Shown here one piece after another: positions 19,412-27,836 of a stretch of 53,432 nucleotides of DNA (its first letter is position 1; each line of letters opens with the position of its first letter). The stretch is from an uncultured Verrucomicrobiota bacterium (lineage in GTDB: Bacteria; Verrucomicrobiota; Kiritimatiellia; RFP12; UBA3636): positions 1 through 53,432 of the forward strand of contig CASEAR010000032.1 of the NCBI GenBank assembly GCA_949285835.1. Reading direction: 5' to 3'. The position numbers and the translations under genes were made by a program. The notes below the pieces were generated by a model. The model was not told the origin of the DNA. It searched no databases and saw only the letters and a list, made by a program, of their open reading frames with translations.

Positions 19412-21280
19412 ATGATAAACGTGAATCCGCAAAGGCCTGATTTCGAAAAGTTGGCAAAAAGCGAACGTGTCTTCGCAGATGTGGGGACAGATCTTGTGGG
19501 GCATGGTCCGGTTATAGCGGTTACTCCGGTCGCCGACGGCAGACCGGGGGCATATGATGAGAATGTGGCGAAAACATGGCGTATGGCGGAAAAGGTTTAT
19601 GACCTCCTGACCTCAAATGTTTTTTTGCCGGACGGTTCCCCGGTTCGGGTCGTGGTTGCTCCGGAGATTGTCTATGGCGCAAGAACAGGTGCAATAGCAC
19701 AGGCTTATTACGCAACTCAGGGTGTATGCGCGAATATATGGGTATCGCGATCGTGGTGCTATAGCGACGAACTGATGTCCGCCTGTCAGGGGATTGGTTC
19801 CAGTGAATGGCAGCAGGCGGCTTGGGGGCTTAATCAGACAGACAGGCCTGGTGCGGTATGGCTGAAGGCCTTTTGTGCGGCAATGGATGAAAAGAAACGG
19901 CCTATTTTCTCGGTATACAGCCCCGATCTGGAGGATGAAGAAGGGCCTTTGTGTGCGTACGTGGCCGCACGATTGCTCCGTTTCGCGAGATGCGCCGCTG
20001 CTGTGGGGTATATGCGTGGTAAAAATTACCTCAGCATAGGCGGCGTGGCAATGGGTATCATTGGTTCGGATGTCAGGCGAAATGCGCTTCTGGACTATTT
20101 CGGTGTCGGTTCTGCTTCTTTTGACATGTCTGGAATCAATACACGGCTTAACGCGGGTTTTTATGACGCGGAAGAGGTTGCGCGCGCTGTAAAATGGATG
20201 AAGGACCACTTCCGTATGGATTTTGGATCGGGGAAACGTCCGCGAACTCCTGATGATCTTCTTGAAACATGCTGCAAGATGACGGTTATTGTCCGTGATC
20301 TTATGCGCGGCAATGCCTCCCTCGCGAAACGCTCCGTGGAGTGGGTGGACGGCTTTAAACATGTTGAATGGGCACAAGGGTACAATGCCGTAGGCGCGGG
20401 AACTCAGGGGCAGCGCCAGTGGACTGATGGCCATCCCAACTTTGATGTTACGGAGTCGATCCTAAATTCCATGTTTGATTGGAACGGCTTCCGTGCGCCT
20501 ATGCCGGTTGCGACTGAAAATGACTCAAAAAACGGCATCGGAATGATTGCCGCGTTTTTGCTCTCCGGCGGAATGTCCCAGATGTTTGCGGATATTCGGA
20601 CAAACTGGACTTGCGAATCAATCGAGAAGGCGACGGGCTGTAATGTTTCGGCCATATGTCCGCGCGGAATAATTGACAAGCGTAATTCCGGTGCGGCTGC
20701 GCTTGAGTACGCGATTGATTTGTACGACGTCTGCGGTTTGCCTAAAACCGCTCCAGTGTCGGATGTTGTCAACAAGCTTCGACGGAGTCCTGAGGCCAGA
20801 GAAAAAGCGCTGGCAGCCATCTCAAAGGCGGTTACATATATGGGTGCGGCACTTACATATTTCCCCGGGGATGGGCTTTCCAGCCATTTCCGTTCGCCGG
20901 GAGGTTTGCCAATGACTGCTTACAGGTATAATGTGGTAGGGGATAGATTCACTTGTTCGGTCGTAGAAGGTGAAACTGTGGACTTGCCGGAACCGGTGGC
21001 AGACGCGATTTCAAAACGTACTGATCCTACCTGGCCGGAAACGGCATGGACTCCTAGAGGAATGACTTCGTTTGACTATATGCGCAGGATTGGTCCAAAT
21101 CACGATGCAAATTGTCTTGGACTGATTGGTGCCGATTTCATAACGCTTAATTCTATGCTTCGTATTCCCGTTGACATGCACAATGTTCCGGATGGTGATA
21201 TTTTCAGGCCTACAATGTGGGATCGTTTCGGCGGTGATGACTTCAAGGCTTGCGACTTTTTGGGTCCGGTTTACGGATAA
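19412..21280 (+). CDS. fucI: L-fucose isomerase
   Basis: This enzyme converts L-fucose to L-fuculose in the cytoplasm (many homologues also act on D-arabinose). The 622-aa protein aligns by eye along its whole length with E. coli FucI (591 aa), from RPGAVWLKAF through YLSIGGVAMGI to HVGADF-like GLIGADFITLNSMLRIPV. Metal ligands equivalent to E. coli Glu337 and Asp361 are Glu369 in VATENDS and Asp394 in MFADIRT; the His ligand lies in GPNHDAN. The start ATG 19412 has GAGGA upstream; the open frame begins slightly earlier, at 19376. No fucose kinase or aldolase is adjacent; the lactaldehyde reductase fucO lies 9 kb away on the other strand. Confidence 0.95.
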   Translation: MINVNPQRPDFEKLAKSERVFADVGTDLVGHGPVIAVTPVADGRPGAYDENVAKTWRMAEKVYDLLTSNVFLPDGSPVRVVVAPEIVYGARTGAIAQAYYATQGVCANIWVSRSWCYSDELMSACQGIGSSEWQQAAWGLNQTDRPGAVWLKAFCAAMDEKKRPIFSVYSPDLEDEEGPLCAYVAARLLRFARCAAAVGYMRGKNYLSIGGVAMGIIGSDVRRNALLDYFGVGSASFDMSGINTRLNAGFYDAEEVARAVKWMKDHFRMDFGSGKRPRTPDDLLETCCKMTVIVRDLMRGNASLAKRSVEWVDGFKHVEWAQGYNAVGAGTQGQRQWTDGHPNFDVTESILNSMFDWNGFRAPMPVATENDSKNGIGMIAAFLLSGGMSQMFADIRTNWTCESIEKATGCNVSAICPRGIIDKRNSGAAALEYAIDLYDVCGLPKTAPVSDVVNKLRRSPEAREKALAAISKAVTYMGAALTYFPGDGLSSHFRSPGGLPMTAYRYNVVGDRFTCSVVEGETVDLPEPVADAISKRTDPTWPETAWTPRGMTSFDYMRRIGPNHDANCLGLIGADFITLNSMLRIPVDMHNVPDGDIFRPTMWDRFGGDDFKACDFLGPVYG

Positions 21281-21304
21281 CAGACAGCTTCTGAGTTTTT
21301 TCGT

Positions 21305-21333
21305 TTGACATATTTCGCGGTGTAATGTGTAAT
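21305..21333 (+). promoter_or_regulatory. Sigma-70-type promoter for thrS-infC
   Basis: A perfect TTGACA (21305-21310) is followed after 17 bases by TGTAAT (21328-21333). It lies in the 165-base gap after fucI and would give a leader of about 105 bases before thrS. No T-box-like structure was recognised. Confidence 0.65.
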
Positions 21334-21446
21334 AAGCGAAGTTGTAATGCCGCTTATCGCGCCGGATTGCGTATATGGATGTTCGGGCAGGTGCGGCATG
21401 GTGTGTCTGGCGGTTTGTTCCGGCGAGTATGAGAAGGGATCGGATT

Positions 21447-23159
21447 GTGAATATAGAACTGGTTCGCCATAGCGCAGCCCACGTGATGGCGGCGGCGGTT
21501 TGTGAATTGTTTCCTGATGTTAAATTGGACATTGGGCCGTCGACTGACGATGGGTTTTATTACGACTTTGACATGCCGCATCGTCTTGTCCCAGACGATT
21601 TCCCTCGGATTGAATCAAAAATGGCGGAGATAATAAAAAAGGACTTGCCGTTTGAGAGGTTTGAACTCCCAAGAGACGAGGCAAGGAAGCTTCTGCTTGA
21701 CAAAGGTCAGCCGTACAAGGTTGAGCGTCTGGACGACATCCCTGAGGGTGAGCCCGTAAGTTTCTATAAATGCGGTGACTTTGTTGATCTTTGCCGTGGA
21801 CCGCATGTGTCGAGCACAGGCGAAATAAAGGCTGTCAAAATAATGTCAATCGCTGGATCGTATTACCGCGGCGATGAAAAGAATCCGATGCTCCAGCGCA
21901 TATACGGCATTACGGCAGAAAGTGAAGATGAGCTCAACGCCTTGATTTCGCGTATAGAAGAGGCGAAAAAACGCGATCACCGCAAGCTCGGGCCGGAGTT
22001 GGACTTGTTCAGTATTCACGAAAATGTCGGTCCCGGACTTGTTCACTGGCATCCCAAAGGGGCTAGAATCCGCATAGCAATAGAGGACTTCTGGCGCAGG
22101 GAGCATTTTCGCGCCGGGTATGAGATGCTTTTCACTCCGCATATTGGCCGGGCCAATTTGTGGGAAACATCGGGGCATCTTGGTTTCTACAAGGAGAATA
22201 TGTATTCCTCCATGGACATAGACGGCCAGCCGTATTACGTAAAGCCGATGAATTGTCCGTTTCACATTCAGGTCTACAAGAGCCGAATGCGTTCGTACAA
22301 AGAGCTTCCGCTGCGGTGGGCTGAGCTTGGCACTGTGTACCGGTACGAGAAAAGCGGAGTGCTTCATGGATTGCTGAGGGTTCGCGGGTTCACTCAGGAT
22401 GATGCGCATATATTTTGTACGCCGGAGACCGTCGGCGAAGAGATTCGCAACACAGTGGAATTTGCCCTTCGGATTTTGCGTCGGTTCGGGTTCACGGATG
22501 TCGCTGCGTACCTCTCGACACGTCCGGAAAAGGCCGTAGGTGAGCTCGAACGCTGGAAGAAAGCAACAGAATCGCTTGAGTCGGCGCTTCAGTCTGAAGG
22601 CCTTGCATACAGTGTGGACGAAGGTGGCGGCGCATTTTATGGTCCGAAGATTGACCTTAAAATCAAAGATGCAATTGGACGTGAATGGCAGCTTGGCACG
22701 GTGCAGTTCGACTTTAATCTTCCTGAACGTTTTGATTTGACCTACATTGGCGCTGATGGACGGGAGCACAGACCATACATGGTTCATAGGGCTCTTCTTG
22801 GTTCAATTGAGCGATTTTTTGGAATTCTCATCGAACATTATGCAGGTGCGTTCCCGCTCTGGCTTGCTCCTGAGCAGGTGCGAATTCTTCCCCTTACCGA
22901 TGCGCAGCTTCCCAGAGCGCTTGAGTTGCGCGATTTGCTCAGATCCTGCGACATCCGCGTCGACATAGATGTGCGAGCCGACAAGCTTGGGGCAAAAATC
23001 AGACGTGCACAGGAGGAAAAAGTGTCGCTGATGCTTGTTATCGGAAAGCGGGAGTCGGAGAACGGAACGGTCTCTGTGCGTTCAAGGTTAGATGGGGATA
23101 TCGGCACAATGTCGCCTGAAGAGTTCCTTGATTACTTCAAGGATGCTGTTGAGAAGTGA
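21447..23159 (+). CDS. thrS: Threonyl-tRNA synthetase lacking the TGS domain
   Basis: This enzyme charges tRNA-Thr. The editing domain starts almost at the N-terminus: HSAAH and DLCRGPH supply the HxxxH/CxxxH metal motif. The class II core follows, with [10 protein letters not shown], motif 2 [23 protein letters not shown] and motif 3 [13 protein letters not shown]. The anticodon-binding domain is C-terminal. The ~60-residue TGS domain of E. coli ThrRS is absent; shortened forms like this exist in several phyla. I chose GTG 21447 because AGAAGGG lies eight bases upstream; ATG 21429 in the same frame is an alternative with no clear ribosome-binding site. infC follows, the classical thrS-infC order. 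Confidence 0.94.
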   Translation: MNIELVRHSAAHVMAAAVCELFPDVKLDIGPSTDDGFYYDFDMPHRLVPDDFPRIESKMAEIIKKDLPFERFELPRDEARKLLLDKGQPYKVERLDDIPEGEPVSFYKCGDFVDLCRGPHVSSTGEIKAVKIMSIAGSYYRGDEKNPMLQRIYGITAESEDELNALISRIEEAKKRDHRKLGPELDLFSIHENVGPGLVHWHPKGARIRIAIEDFWRREHFRAGYEMLFTPHIGRANLWETSGHLGFYKENMYSSMDIDGQPYYVKPMNCPFHIQVYKSRMRSYKELPLRWAELGTVYRYEKSGVLHGLLRVRGFTQDDAHIFCTPETVGEEIRNTVEFALRILRRFGFTDVAAYLSTRPEKAVGELERWKKATESLESALQSEGLAYSVDEGGGAFYGPKIDLKIKDAIGREWQLGTVQFDFNLPERFDLTYIGADGREHRPYMVHRALLGSIERFFGILIEHYAGAFPLWLAPEQVRILPLTDAQLPRALELRDLLRSCDIRVDIDVRADKLGAKIRRAQEEKVSLMLVIGKRESENGTVSVRSRLDGDIGTMSPEEFLDYFKDAVEK

Positions 23160-23164
23160 TTTGA

Positions 23165-23187
23165 GGACAGTACTGCAGGGACTGTCC
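23165..23187 (+). promoter_or_regulatory. Hairpin between thrS and infC
   Basis: GGACAGT and ACTGTCC form a 7-bp stem with a 9-base loop, just after the thrS stop and about 38 bases before the infC start. It might be a weak attenuator or a translational regulatory element. There is no T-tract. Confidence 0.35.
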
Positions 23188-23212
23188 AGTAAAATTATAC
23201 AAAATTAAACTT

Positions 23213-23227
23213 AAGGAGGTTGCTATC
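23213..23227 (+). promoter_or_regulatory. infC ribosome-binding site and ATC start codon
   Basis: AAGGAGGT (23213-23220) is a near-perfect Shine-Dalgarno sequence. It is followed at normal spacing by an in-frame ATC (23225-23227). No ATG, GTG or TTG start lies in frame before the conserved IF-3 N-terminal motif, so ATC is the best candidate. Confidence 0.7.
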
Positions 23228-23779
23228 AGCCCGACAGATAGACCGCAGGTCGGTAATTCCGTAAACAGGAATACCGTTTCATTTACAAGAATCAACCAGA
23301 AAATCCGAGCTCCGGAGGTGCGCTGTGTTATGCCGGATGGGAGTCAGGCCGGGATTCTCCCGACAAGAGAGGCTCTGAGGCGTGCTGCGGATCTCGGTCT
23401 TGATCTTGTGGAAATCAGTCCCAATGCAACCCCTCCGGTTTGCCGTATAATGGACTATGGCAAATTCAAATACGAAGAAGGGCAGAAAAGAAAACTTGCG
23501 CGCAAGAACCAGGTAAAGATTGTCGTGAAGGAGATCAAATTTCATCCAAATGTTGATGAAAATGATTTTCAGATTAAAATGCGCAACATAAGGTCTTTTA
23601 TTAAAGACGGCAACAAAGTGAAGCTTACGCTTCAGTATCGCGGTCGTGAAAATGCGCACCGTGAACTTGGCGAAGAAGTTATAAACAGGGTTTGCCGTGA
23701 GGTGGCGGAATTCGCAGTGATTGAACAGGAACCCAAGCTGATGGGTAAAATGATCAACGCTCTGATTGGCCCCAAATAA
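23225..23779 (+). CDS. infC: Translation initiation factor IF-3
   Basis: The 184-aa protein (E. coli IF-3 has 180) shows the N-terminal RINQKIRAPEVR motif, the LVEISPNATPPVCRIMDYGKF signature, and the C-terminal VKEIKFHP...YRGRENAH region. The factor keeps ribosomal subunits apart and discriminates against non-standard start codons. A rare ATC start would allow the same autoregulation known from the AUU start of E. coli infC. The first standard start in frame (GTG 23318) would delete the conserved N-terminal motif. rpmI and rplT, which usually follow infC, are not here; the next 1.4 kb has no intact gene. Confidence 0.93.
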   Translation: MSPTDRPQVGNSVNRNTVSFTRINQKIRAPEVRCVMPDGSQAGILPTREALRRAADLGLDLVEISPNATPPVCRIMDYGKFKYEEGQKRKLARKNQVKIVVKEIKFHPNVDENDFQIKMRNIRSFIKDGNKVKLTLQYRGRENAHRELGEEVINRVCREVAEFAVIEQEPKLMGKMINALIGPK

Positions 23780-24104
23780 TAGTTTTCCAAGATTTAAATC
23801 GTCCAGCATTTTGACGCATGGTCTGATGTTTTTCTTATGGCGGCATTCTTTGGGTGTCGTCTGCTCATGGTTCCGCAACCGCTTATTTACACGTATGTCT
23901 TATCCAGCAGTCTTCCTGACGGATCTGGTGCACTGCCTGTTTTCCCGGCTTGTTGACGAGAGGTTTTTTCGCTGGCTGTGTGAATGTATTTTGCGGTCAA
24001 AGAGGATTAGGATGGGGAGGGGAACGTTTCAAGCAAAGGTTTCCTTCTTTTTTTTATTCGGCATGACTACGGCTGGCGGATGAAAATTCCGAAGCAGTCT
24101 GGTA
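23780..24104. other. Intergenic region after infC, no supported gene
   Basis: A 105-codon frame runs through here (from 23766) but overlaps the end of infC, is Phe/Arg/Leu-rich, and shows no domain. I looked for ribosomal protein L35 motifs and did not see them. Nothing else is recognisable before the intron remnant. Confidence 0.45.
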
Positions 24105-24599
24105 TGGGGAGGGCGGCAGCATCCGGATAATGGCGCCATCCTTGAGGGTGAATCAGAAGGAAGTCCACAATGAAACGGCAGAAAGCCGGTACGTAGCATG
24201 AAACGCGTATGAGATGTCCTAAATTATCAAAGTCCGGAACCTGTCCGGAAACGCTTCATGCTGATCTGTCGAACACAACCGTGAAAGCCGTGAGCATTAC
24301 GCTGAGAGGTCTGCGTCCCCGCTTAAAGTGGCGCGGCAGAGGTGCCGTGTGATGAGTGAGCGCGTAGAAGCCTGTCAATGGCATAGAGGCGTGTTCAACT
24401 AGCGTGAAGTCTCAAACCGGCCATGAGCAACGGATCCATCGTTCCTATACAGTGAAAGAAGCAAAAAGTCGGTTAGAAATGACCTAATCCAATCTGGATG
24501 GAACAGCGCGGGACTCCGGGGACTTCAATGTGGTGGAGGCTGCTGTTATGGCACCGAAGGGATTTTCTGAGCGTTGCGGTCAGCTTTTGTCAAGGATAG

Positions 24600-24782
24600 T
24601 TACAGCAAGCTTATCATCGGTTTGGCCAGAATCGCGGTGTGGCCGGATCTGATGGCATGAGCACCGCGGAATTGAGAGACCATCTAGTGAAGACCTGCTT
24701 GCAAATCGAAGAATTGCTTTTACAGGAAATACGGCCTTCACGAAACGCTGATTTTCCGATTTTGGTCTGGCATCTTCATTGA
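24600..24782 (+). pseudogene. Fragment of a group II intron reverse transcriptase
   Basis: The 60 codons from 24600 include the run LQQAYHRFGQNRGVAGSDGM followed by STAELRDHL. This is the hallmark N-terminal region (NKGxAGxDGM-T-x-E-L-x-x-x-L) of group II intron-encoded proteins. The frame is closed on the left by TAG at 24597; the preceding bases in another frame (LLSRI) resemble the residues expected just before, suggesting a frameshift. Similarity fades after about 24735, and the frame stops at TGA 24780. The catalytic YADD domain and maturase region are absent. Confidence 0.78.
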
Positions 24783-24811
24783 ATGTGAAGTTGAAAAGTC
24801 TAATATGGAGC

Positions 24812-24853
24812 GGAACCGTTGGATACGAAGCCGTACATTTGGTGTCGTGAGAC
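24812..24853 (+). ncRNA. Possible degenerate group II intron domain V
   Basis: The sequence starting GGAACCG and running through GCCGTAC to GGTGTCGTGAGAC resembles the domain V and linker of bacterial IIB introns by eye. Pairing is imperfect and the catalytic AGC triad is not clearly kept, so it is probably inactive. The bases after it (AAGAT ... GTCTT) could form a domain VI-like stem. Confidence 0.45.
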
Positions 24854-24890
24854 TAAGATAATCTTTTGTTCGATTGAACGTCTTTACATG

Positions 24891-25226
24891 AAAACGGTAG
24901 TTATCCGGTCTAAAGCATAGAGTAATAAAAGCAGTGATTGTACATAGCGATATTGTTGCTAGAGATGGTCGGCATTAGAATGCAGAGGACGAACCGGGCA
25001 GGTATTTTTCCCTTTGAATGCCACACCGGCACGAGGACATGTTTAGCGTTTTTTGGGGGTATATCTTCGCGTCCAATGCGCAGTTATACCGTGAGATGAT
25101 TTGAGTGTGAGCTATTGTAATGTTTTTCTCATCTCAAACAAGTCAGGAATATATTTTTTGTTCGGTGGATTGATACTTGAATCCGGGAGGAGTATTTCAA
25201 TTGATGAGCATACGCTGCGGCTCTGC
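24891..25226. other. Intergenic region, nothing recognised
   Basis: About 335 bases between the intron remnant and the minus-strand BtuF-like gene. Small frames have no family features, and no clear hairpin terminator with a T-tract was found for the minus-strand operon ending at 25227. Confidence 0.4.
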
Positions 25227-26156
25227 TTATTGGGTTAAAATGGTATCAGCAAACGAATCCAGCAATCGGATTACACGTGGACCGGGGACTGCCGCCCAGC
25301 TTCCAGAAATGATTTTGATTTTTCGTTCGGATCCGTTTTTGCGAATTTTGAGATCAGACCATTGATCATAAAATGTTTTAATTTCTTCCGTTGCAAAGCC
25401 GTTTTCGTCTCCCGGAATGATGTCAAATATAATATCCGGGTCGATTTCGCATATTTTGCTCTTATCAAGTTCTGGGCAAACTATATCTCCGGTATAAGCG
25501 TTCGTTCCACCGGCTGCAGAAATGACGTCTGAATAAAAAAGCCCAGGACCGGAGAAAAAAGCTTTTTCAACTTTTTTCTTCTCACGTGCGACACAAACGA
25601 GCACGCGGGGTACAGTTTGAATTTCGTTACGCCGTAAATTTATCGTTTTTAATGACAGGTCAAGATTTGAAATCCACATCTCCGCCTTATCGTATGCTCC
25701 GAATATGTCGGCAATATTCCAAATTGCTGTGCATATTGCGTCAAGGGAAGATGATCCGCACAAAAGTGTTTTTATGTTTTTTTTTCTAAGTTCCGCACAC
25801 AGGGTCTCCTGTCCTGCGCCTGCTATCACGTAGTCCGGAGCGAGGTCAAGTATTTTTTTTATATCAGGACGCATTGCGGGACCGACTGAGCAGATCGAAG
25901 AAGCCTCTTGCGGGAATTTGCATGAATCTGTGACACCTACTAGGTTTGATCCCGCGCCAAGCATATAAACGGATTCGGTAAATGCAGGAGAAAGCGATAT
26001 AACTGAAGGCCGGAGAAATTCTGTCCGGACATGCCTTTCTGTATCTGGACCCGTTATGACGGATTCATCTTTGCTCTTTATGAGGAGCCAGACGATAATG
26101 CATATCATGCATATCGCAAAGGCCGCTATTGCTCTGAGTTTTTTTTTACTTTCCAT
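25227..26156 (-). CDS. BtuF/FecB-like periplasmic binding protein, membrane-anchored
   Basis: The 309-aa protein has one N-terminal hydrophobic segment (about residues 8-27) with no lipobox cysteine, so it is probably membrane-anchored or secreted. The periplasmic binding domain (PF01497 type) is clear: RPSVISLSPAFTESVYMLGA, then LVGVTDSCKFPQEA, VGPAMRPDIKKILDLAPDYVI, and a later AGGTNAY. Homologues bind vitamin B12 (BtuF) or ferric siderophores; the ligand here is unknown. It starts three bases after the stop of an ABC-2-type permease gene, not a BtuC/FecCD-type permease, which is unusual. Confidence 0.82.
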   Translation of the reverse strand: MESKKKLRAIAAFAICMICIIVWLLIKSKDESVITGPDTERHVRTEFLRPSVISLSPAFTESVYMLGAGSNLVGVTDSCKFPQEASSICSVGPAMRPDIKKILDLAPDYVIAGAGQETLCAELRKKNIKTLLCGSSSLDAICTAIWNIADIFGAYDKAEMWISNLDLSLKTINLRRNEIQTVPRVLVCVAREKKKVEKAFFSGPGLFYSDVISAAGGTNAYTGDIVCPELDKSKICEIDPDIIFDIIPGDENGFATEEIKTFYDQWSDLKIRKNGSERKIKIISGSWAAVPGPRVIRLLDSFADTILTQ

Positions 26157-26159
26157 TTT

Positions 26160-26888
26160 TCAGTTGTTTTTAACAACCCAGTCTCTAATCTGCAGCCGGT
26201 GTGCGGCGCAGAACAGAAAGAACCATGTAAGCGATATTGAGGCGAAAAAAACACGCGTATCAGCGATTCCTCTTGCTGCATCAGGAAGATTTGTCATTTC
26301 AATAACTGCTTGATTGTCGAAAATCAAAAACGTTCCCGAGAATAGAACTGCGCATATAAGGGTAACCGCGAACGAAATTACACCGGCTATAGCCTGATGG
26401 CGCGAAATCAAAGATATCAGACATCCAGCGGCACACCAGACAGTTGTGCTTAGAAACAATGTAAAAAGGCCTCCAGCAAGCGACAGCGGACTCCATGTGG
26501 GCGGAGGAGCCGCACATTTAAGATATATCGGCATTACAAGAAGAGAGATCAGCCATGACAAAGTAACCATTGTGAGCGAAGACAAAAATTTACCAATTAC
26601 GATGTTCCAATCCGAAACTGGTGTTGTAAGAAGGCCTTCAAGAGTTCCGGACTCAATCTCTTCAGGGAAAAGACTCATGGAGAAAAAAGACACTGGAAGG
26701 CAGATGACCAGAAGCAACTGCTTGCAGACAACTGCTGGAAGGTATTCAAAAGTATTATCCAGTTCTCTCAGTGAAAGACTGAAAAGCATGCCGGTAATTG
26801 CCGCTGTCACAGCGAATACACACCACGCGGAATTTGACTGCAGATATGACTTGCATTCCCGCGCCCATATTGCAAAAGAGGGACTCAT
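26160..26888 (-). CDS. ABC-2-type transporter permease (GldF/Nos-like)
   Basis: The 242-aa inner-membrane protein has about six hydrophobic segments. The pattern FPEEIESGTLEGLLTTPVSDWNIVIGKF (in two parts) is the conserved cytoplasmic loop of ABC-2 permeases such as GldF and NosY. Such permeases usually export or move large or lipid-linked substrates. It overlaps the ATPase stop by ATGA (26885-26888) and is followed by the binding-protein gene, so all three are likely one operon. Confidence 0.85.
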   Translation of the reverse strand: MSPSFAIWARECKSYLQSNSAWCVFAVTAAITGMLFSLSLRELDNTFEYLPAVVCKQLLLVICLPVSFFSMSLFPEEIESGTLEGLLTTPVSDWNIVIGKFLSSLTMVTLSWLISLLVMPIYLKCAAPPPTWSPLSLAGGLFTLFLSTTVWCAAGCLISLISRHQAIAGVISFAVTLICAVLFSGTFLIFDNQAVIEMTNLPDAARGIADTRVFFASISLTWFFLFCAAHRLQIRDWVVKNN

Positions 26889-27670
26889 TTTTCCAGATTC
26901 CTTTCCACAGCGGCATTTCCCTGTGGATCCGTATGCGGTTCATGTACTGTGGACCGTAGTCTTATTTCCGTCCAGGTTTTAAGTACATCCTGAAAATTCT
27001 TCTCGGAAAAAACAGACATATCTTTCAAGTCGGCAGCAAGTTCTCCCTTGTACAGACATATAACTCGAGTAGCAAGAGACAAAATTACGTCTTTATCGTG
27101 AGATGTGAAAAGAACAATGCGGTTCTCAAGTTTATTGATAGACTTGATATGACTCACGAGGGAGAGCTTTTGAAAGAGATCGCAGTCGCAGAACGGGTCG
27201 TCCAGAAGAAGCACGTCAGGATCATGCATTGTTGTTTCCGCCAATGCAACTCGTTTGCGTGTGCCCTTTGATAAAGTTGAAATCTTTTGCGTTGAGTACT
27301 TCACCAAATCGTATCCTGCGATCGCCTCATGCACTCGTATTCGTCTTTCAGGCTGAGGGATCCTTCTCAATCTTGCCATGTACTTCAAGTACTCAGAGAC
27401 ACGCATATTTTCGTAAAGCGGCGTCTTTTCCGGCATATATCCGCAGATGGATCTGATACATGGAGCCTCGCACACCAGATCGAACCCGCAGATTTCAACG
27501 TGTCCGGAGGTGGCGGGAAGAAATGTTGACAGGATACGGAGCAGCGTTGTCTTCCCTGCGCCGTTTTCTCCAACGATGGCCACACGTTCCCCCCTGCATA
27601 CCGTGAAGGAAACATTTTTAACGGCGACTGTGGAACCGAAAGCTTTCGTAAGATTTTCGGCAACTAACAT
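26885..27670 (-). CDS. ABC transporter ATP-binding protein with altered Walker B
   Basis: The 261-aa ATPase of the CcmA/GldA type has Walker A GENGAGKTT (41-aa region), Q-loop near CGYMPEKTPLY, signature LSKGTRKRV (GldA-like rather than LSGGQ), and an intact switch histidine in FTSHDKD. The Walker B reads VLLLDDPFCDCD: the catalytic Glu is Asp, and the D-loop is unusual. ATP hydrolysis may be slow. It is the first gene of the three-gene operon with the ABC-2 permease and BtuF-like protein, 166 bases downstream of the isomerase gene. Confidence 0.87.
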   Translation of the reverse strand: MLVAENLTKAFGSTVAVKNVSFTVCRGERVAIVGENGAGKTTLLRILSTFLPATSGHVEICGFDLVCEAPCIRSICGYMPEKTPLYENMRVSEYLKYMARLRRIPQPERRIRVHEAIAGYDLVKYSTQKISTLSKGTRKRVALAETTMHDPDVLLLDDPFCDCDLFQKLSLVSHIKSINKLENRIVLFTSHDKDVILSLATRVICLYKGELAADLKDMSVFSEKNFQDVLKTWTEIRLRSTVHEPHTDPQGNAAVERNLEK

Positions 27671-27836
27671 ATCATGCTACTTTTGTCATACGAAACTTAA
27701 TCCGGCGCTAACGACTCTGAAGCAGGCAACATGTTCTTAAACAAACGGCCGAGCATACAGAATTTATCTTGCACGCACGGCCGATCACCCGGCTTTACAG
27801 GTTGTTATCCGGCGTAGTTACTGTGGTGAAAGCAGA

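Larger units (their letters stand above)
24105..24890 (+). mobile_element. Internally deleted group II intron remnant
   Basis: Three things in order support this. First, 24110-24560 reads like the 5' ribozyme domain of a bacterial group II intron, with many GAAAG/GAAAC runs, for example AGAAAGCCGGTACGTAGCAT. Second, 24600-24740 translates to the N-terminal motif of a group II intron reverse transcriptase. Third, 24812-24850 resembles domain V (GGAACCG...GCCGTAC...GGTGTCGTGAGAC). Almost all of the reverse transcriptase, maturase and any endonuclease part is missing, so it could not move by itself. Both boundaries are approximate; I found no clean GUGYG 5' end. The element follows infC and lies on the same strand. 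Confidence 0.68.

Noticed and set aside
23766-24083. 105-codon frame after infC, checked as a possible rpmI or small membrane protein
   Set aside because: It overlaps the infC end, has no L35 motif (no KxKTHKGAAKR) and no ribosome-binding site.
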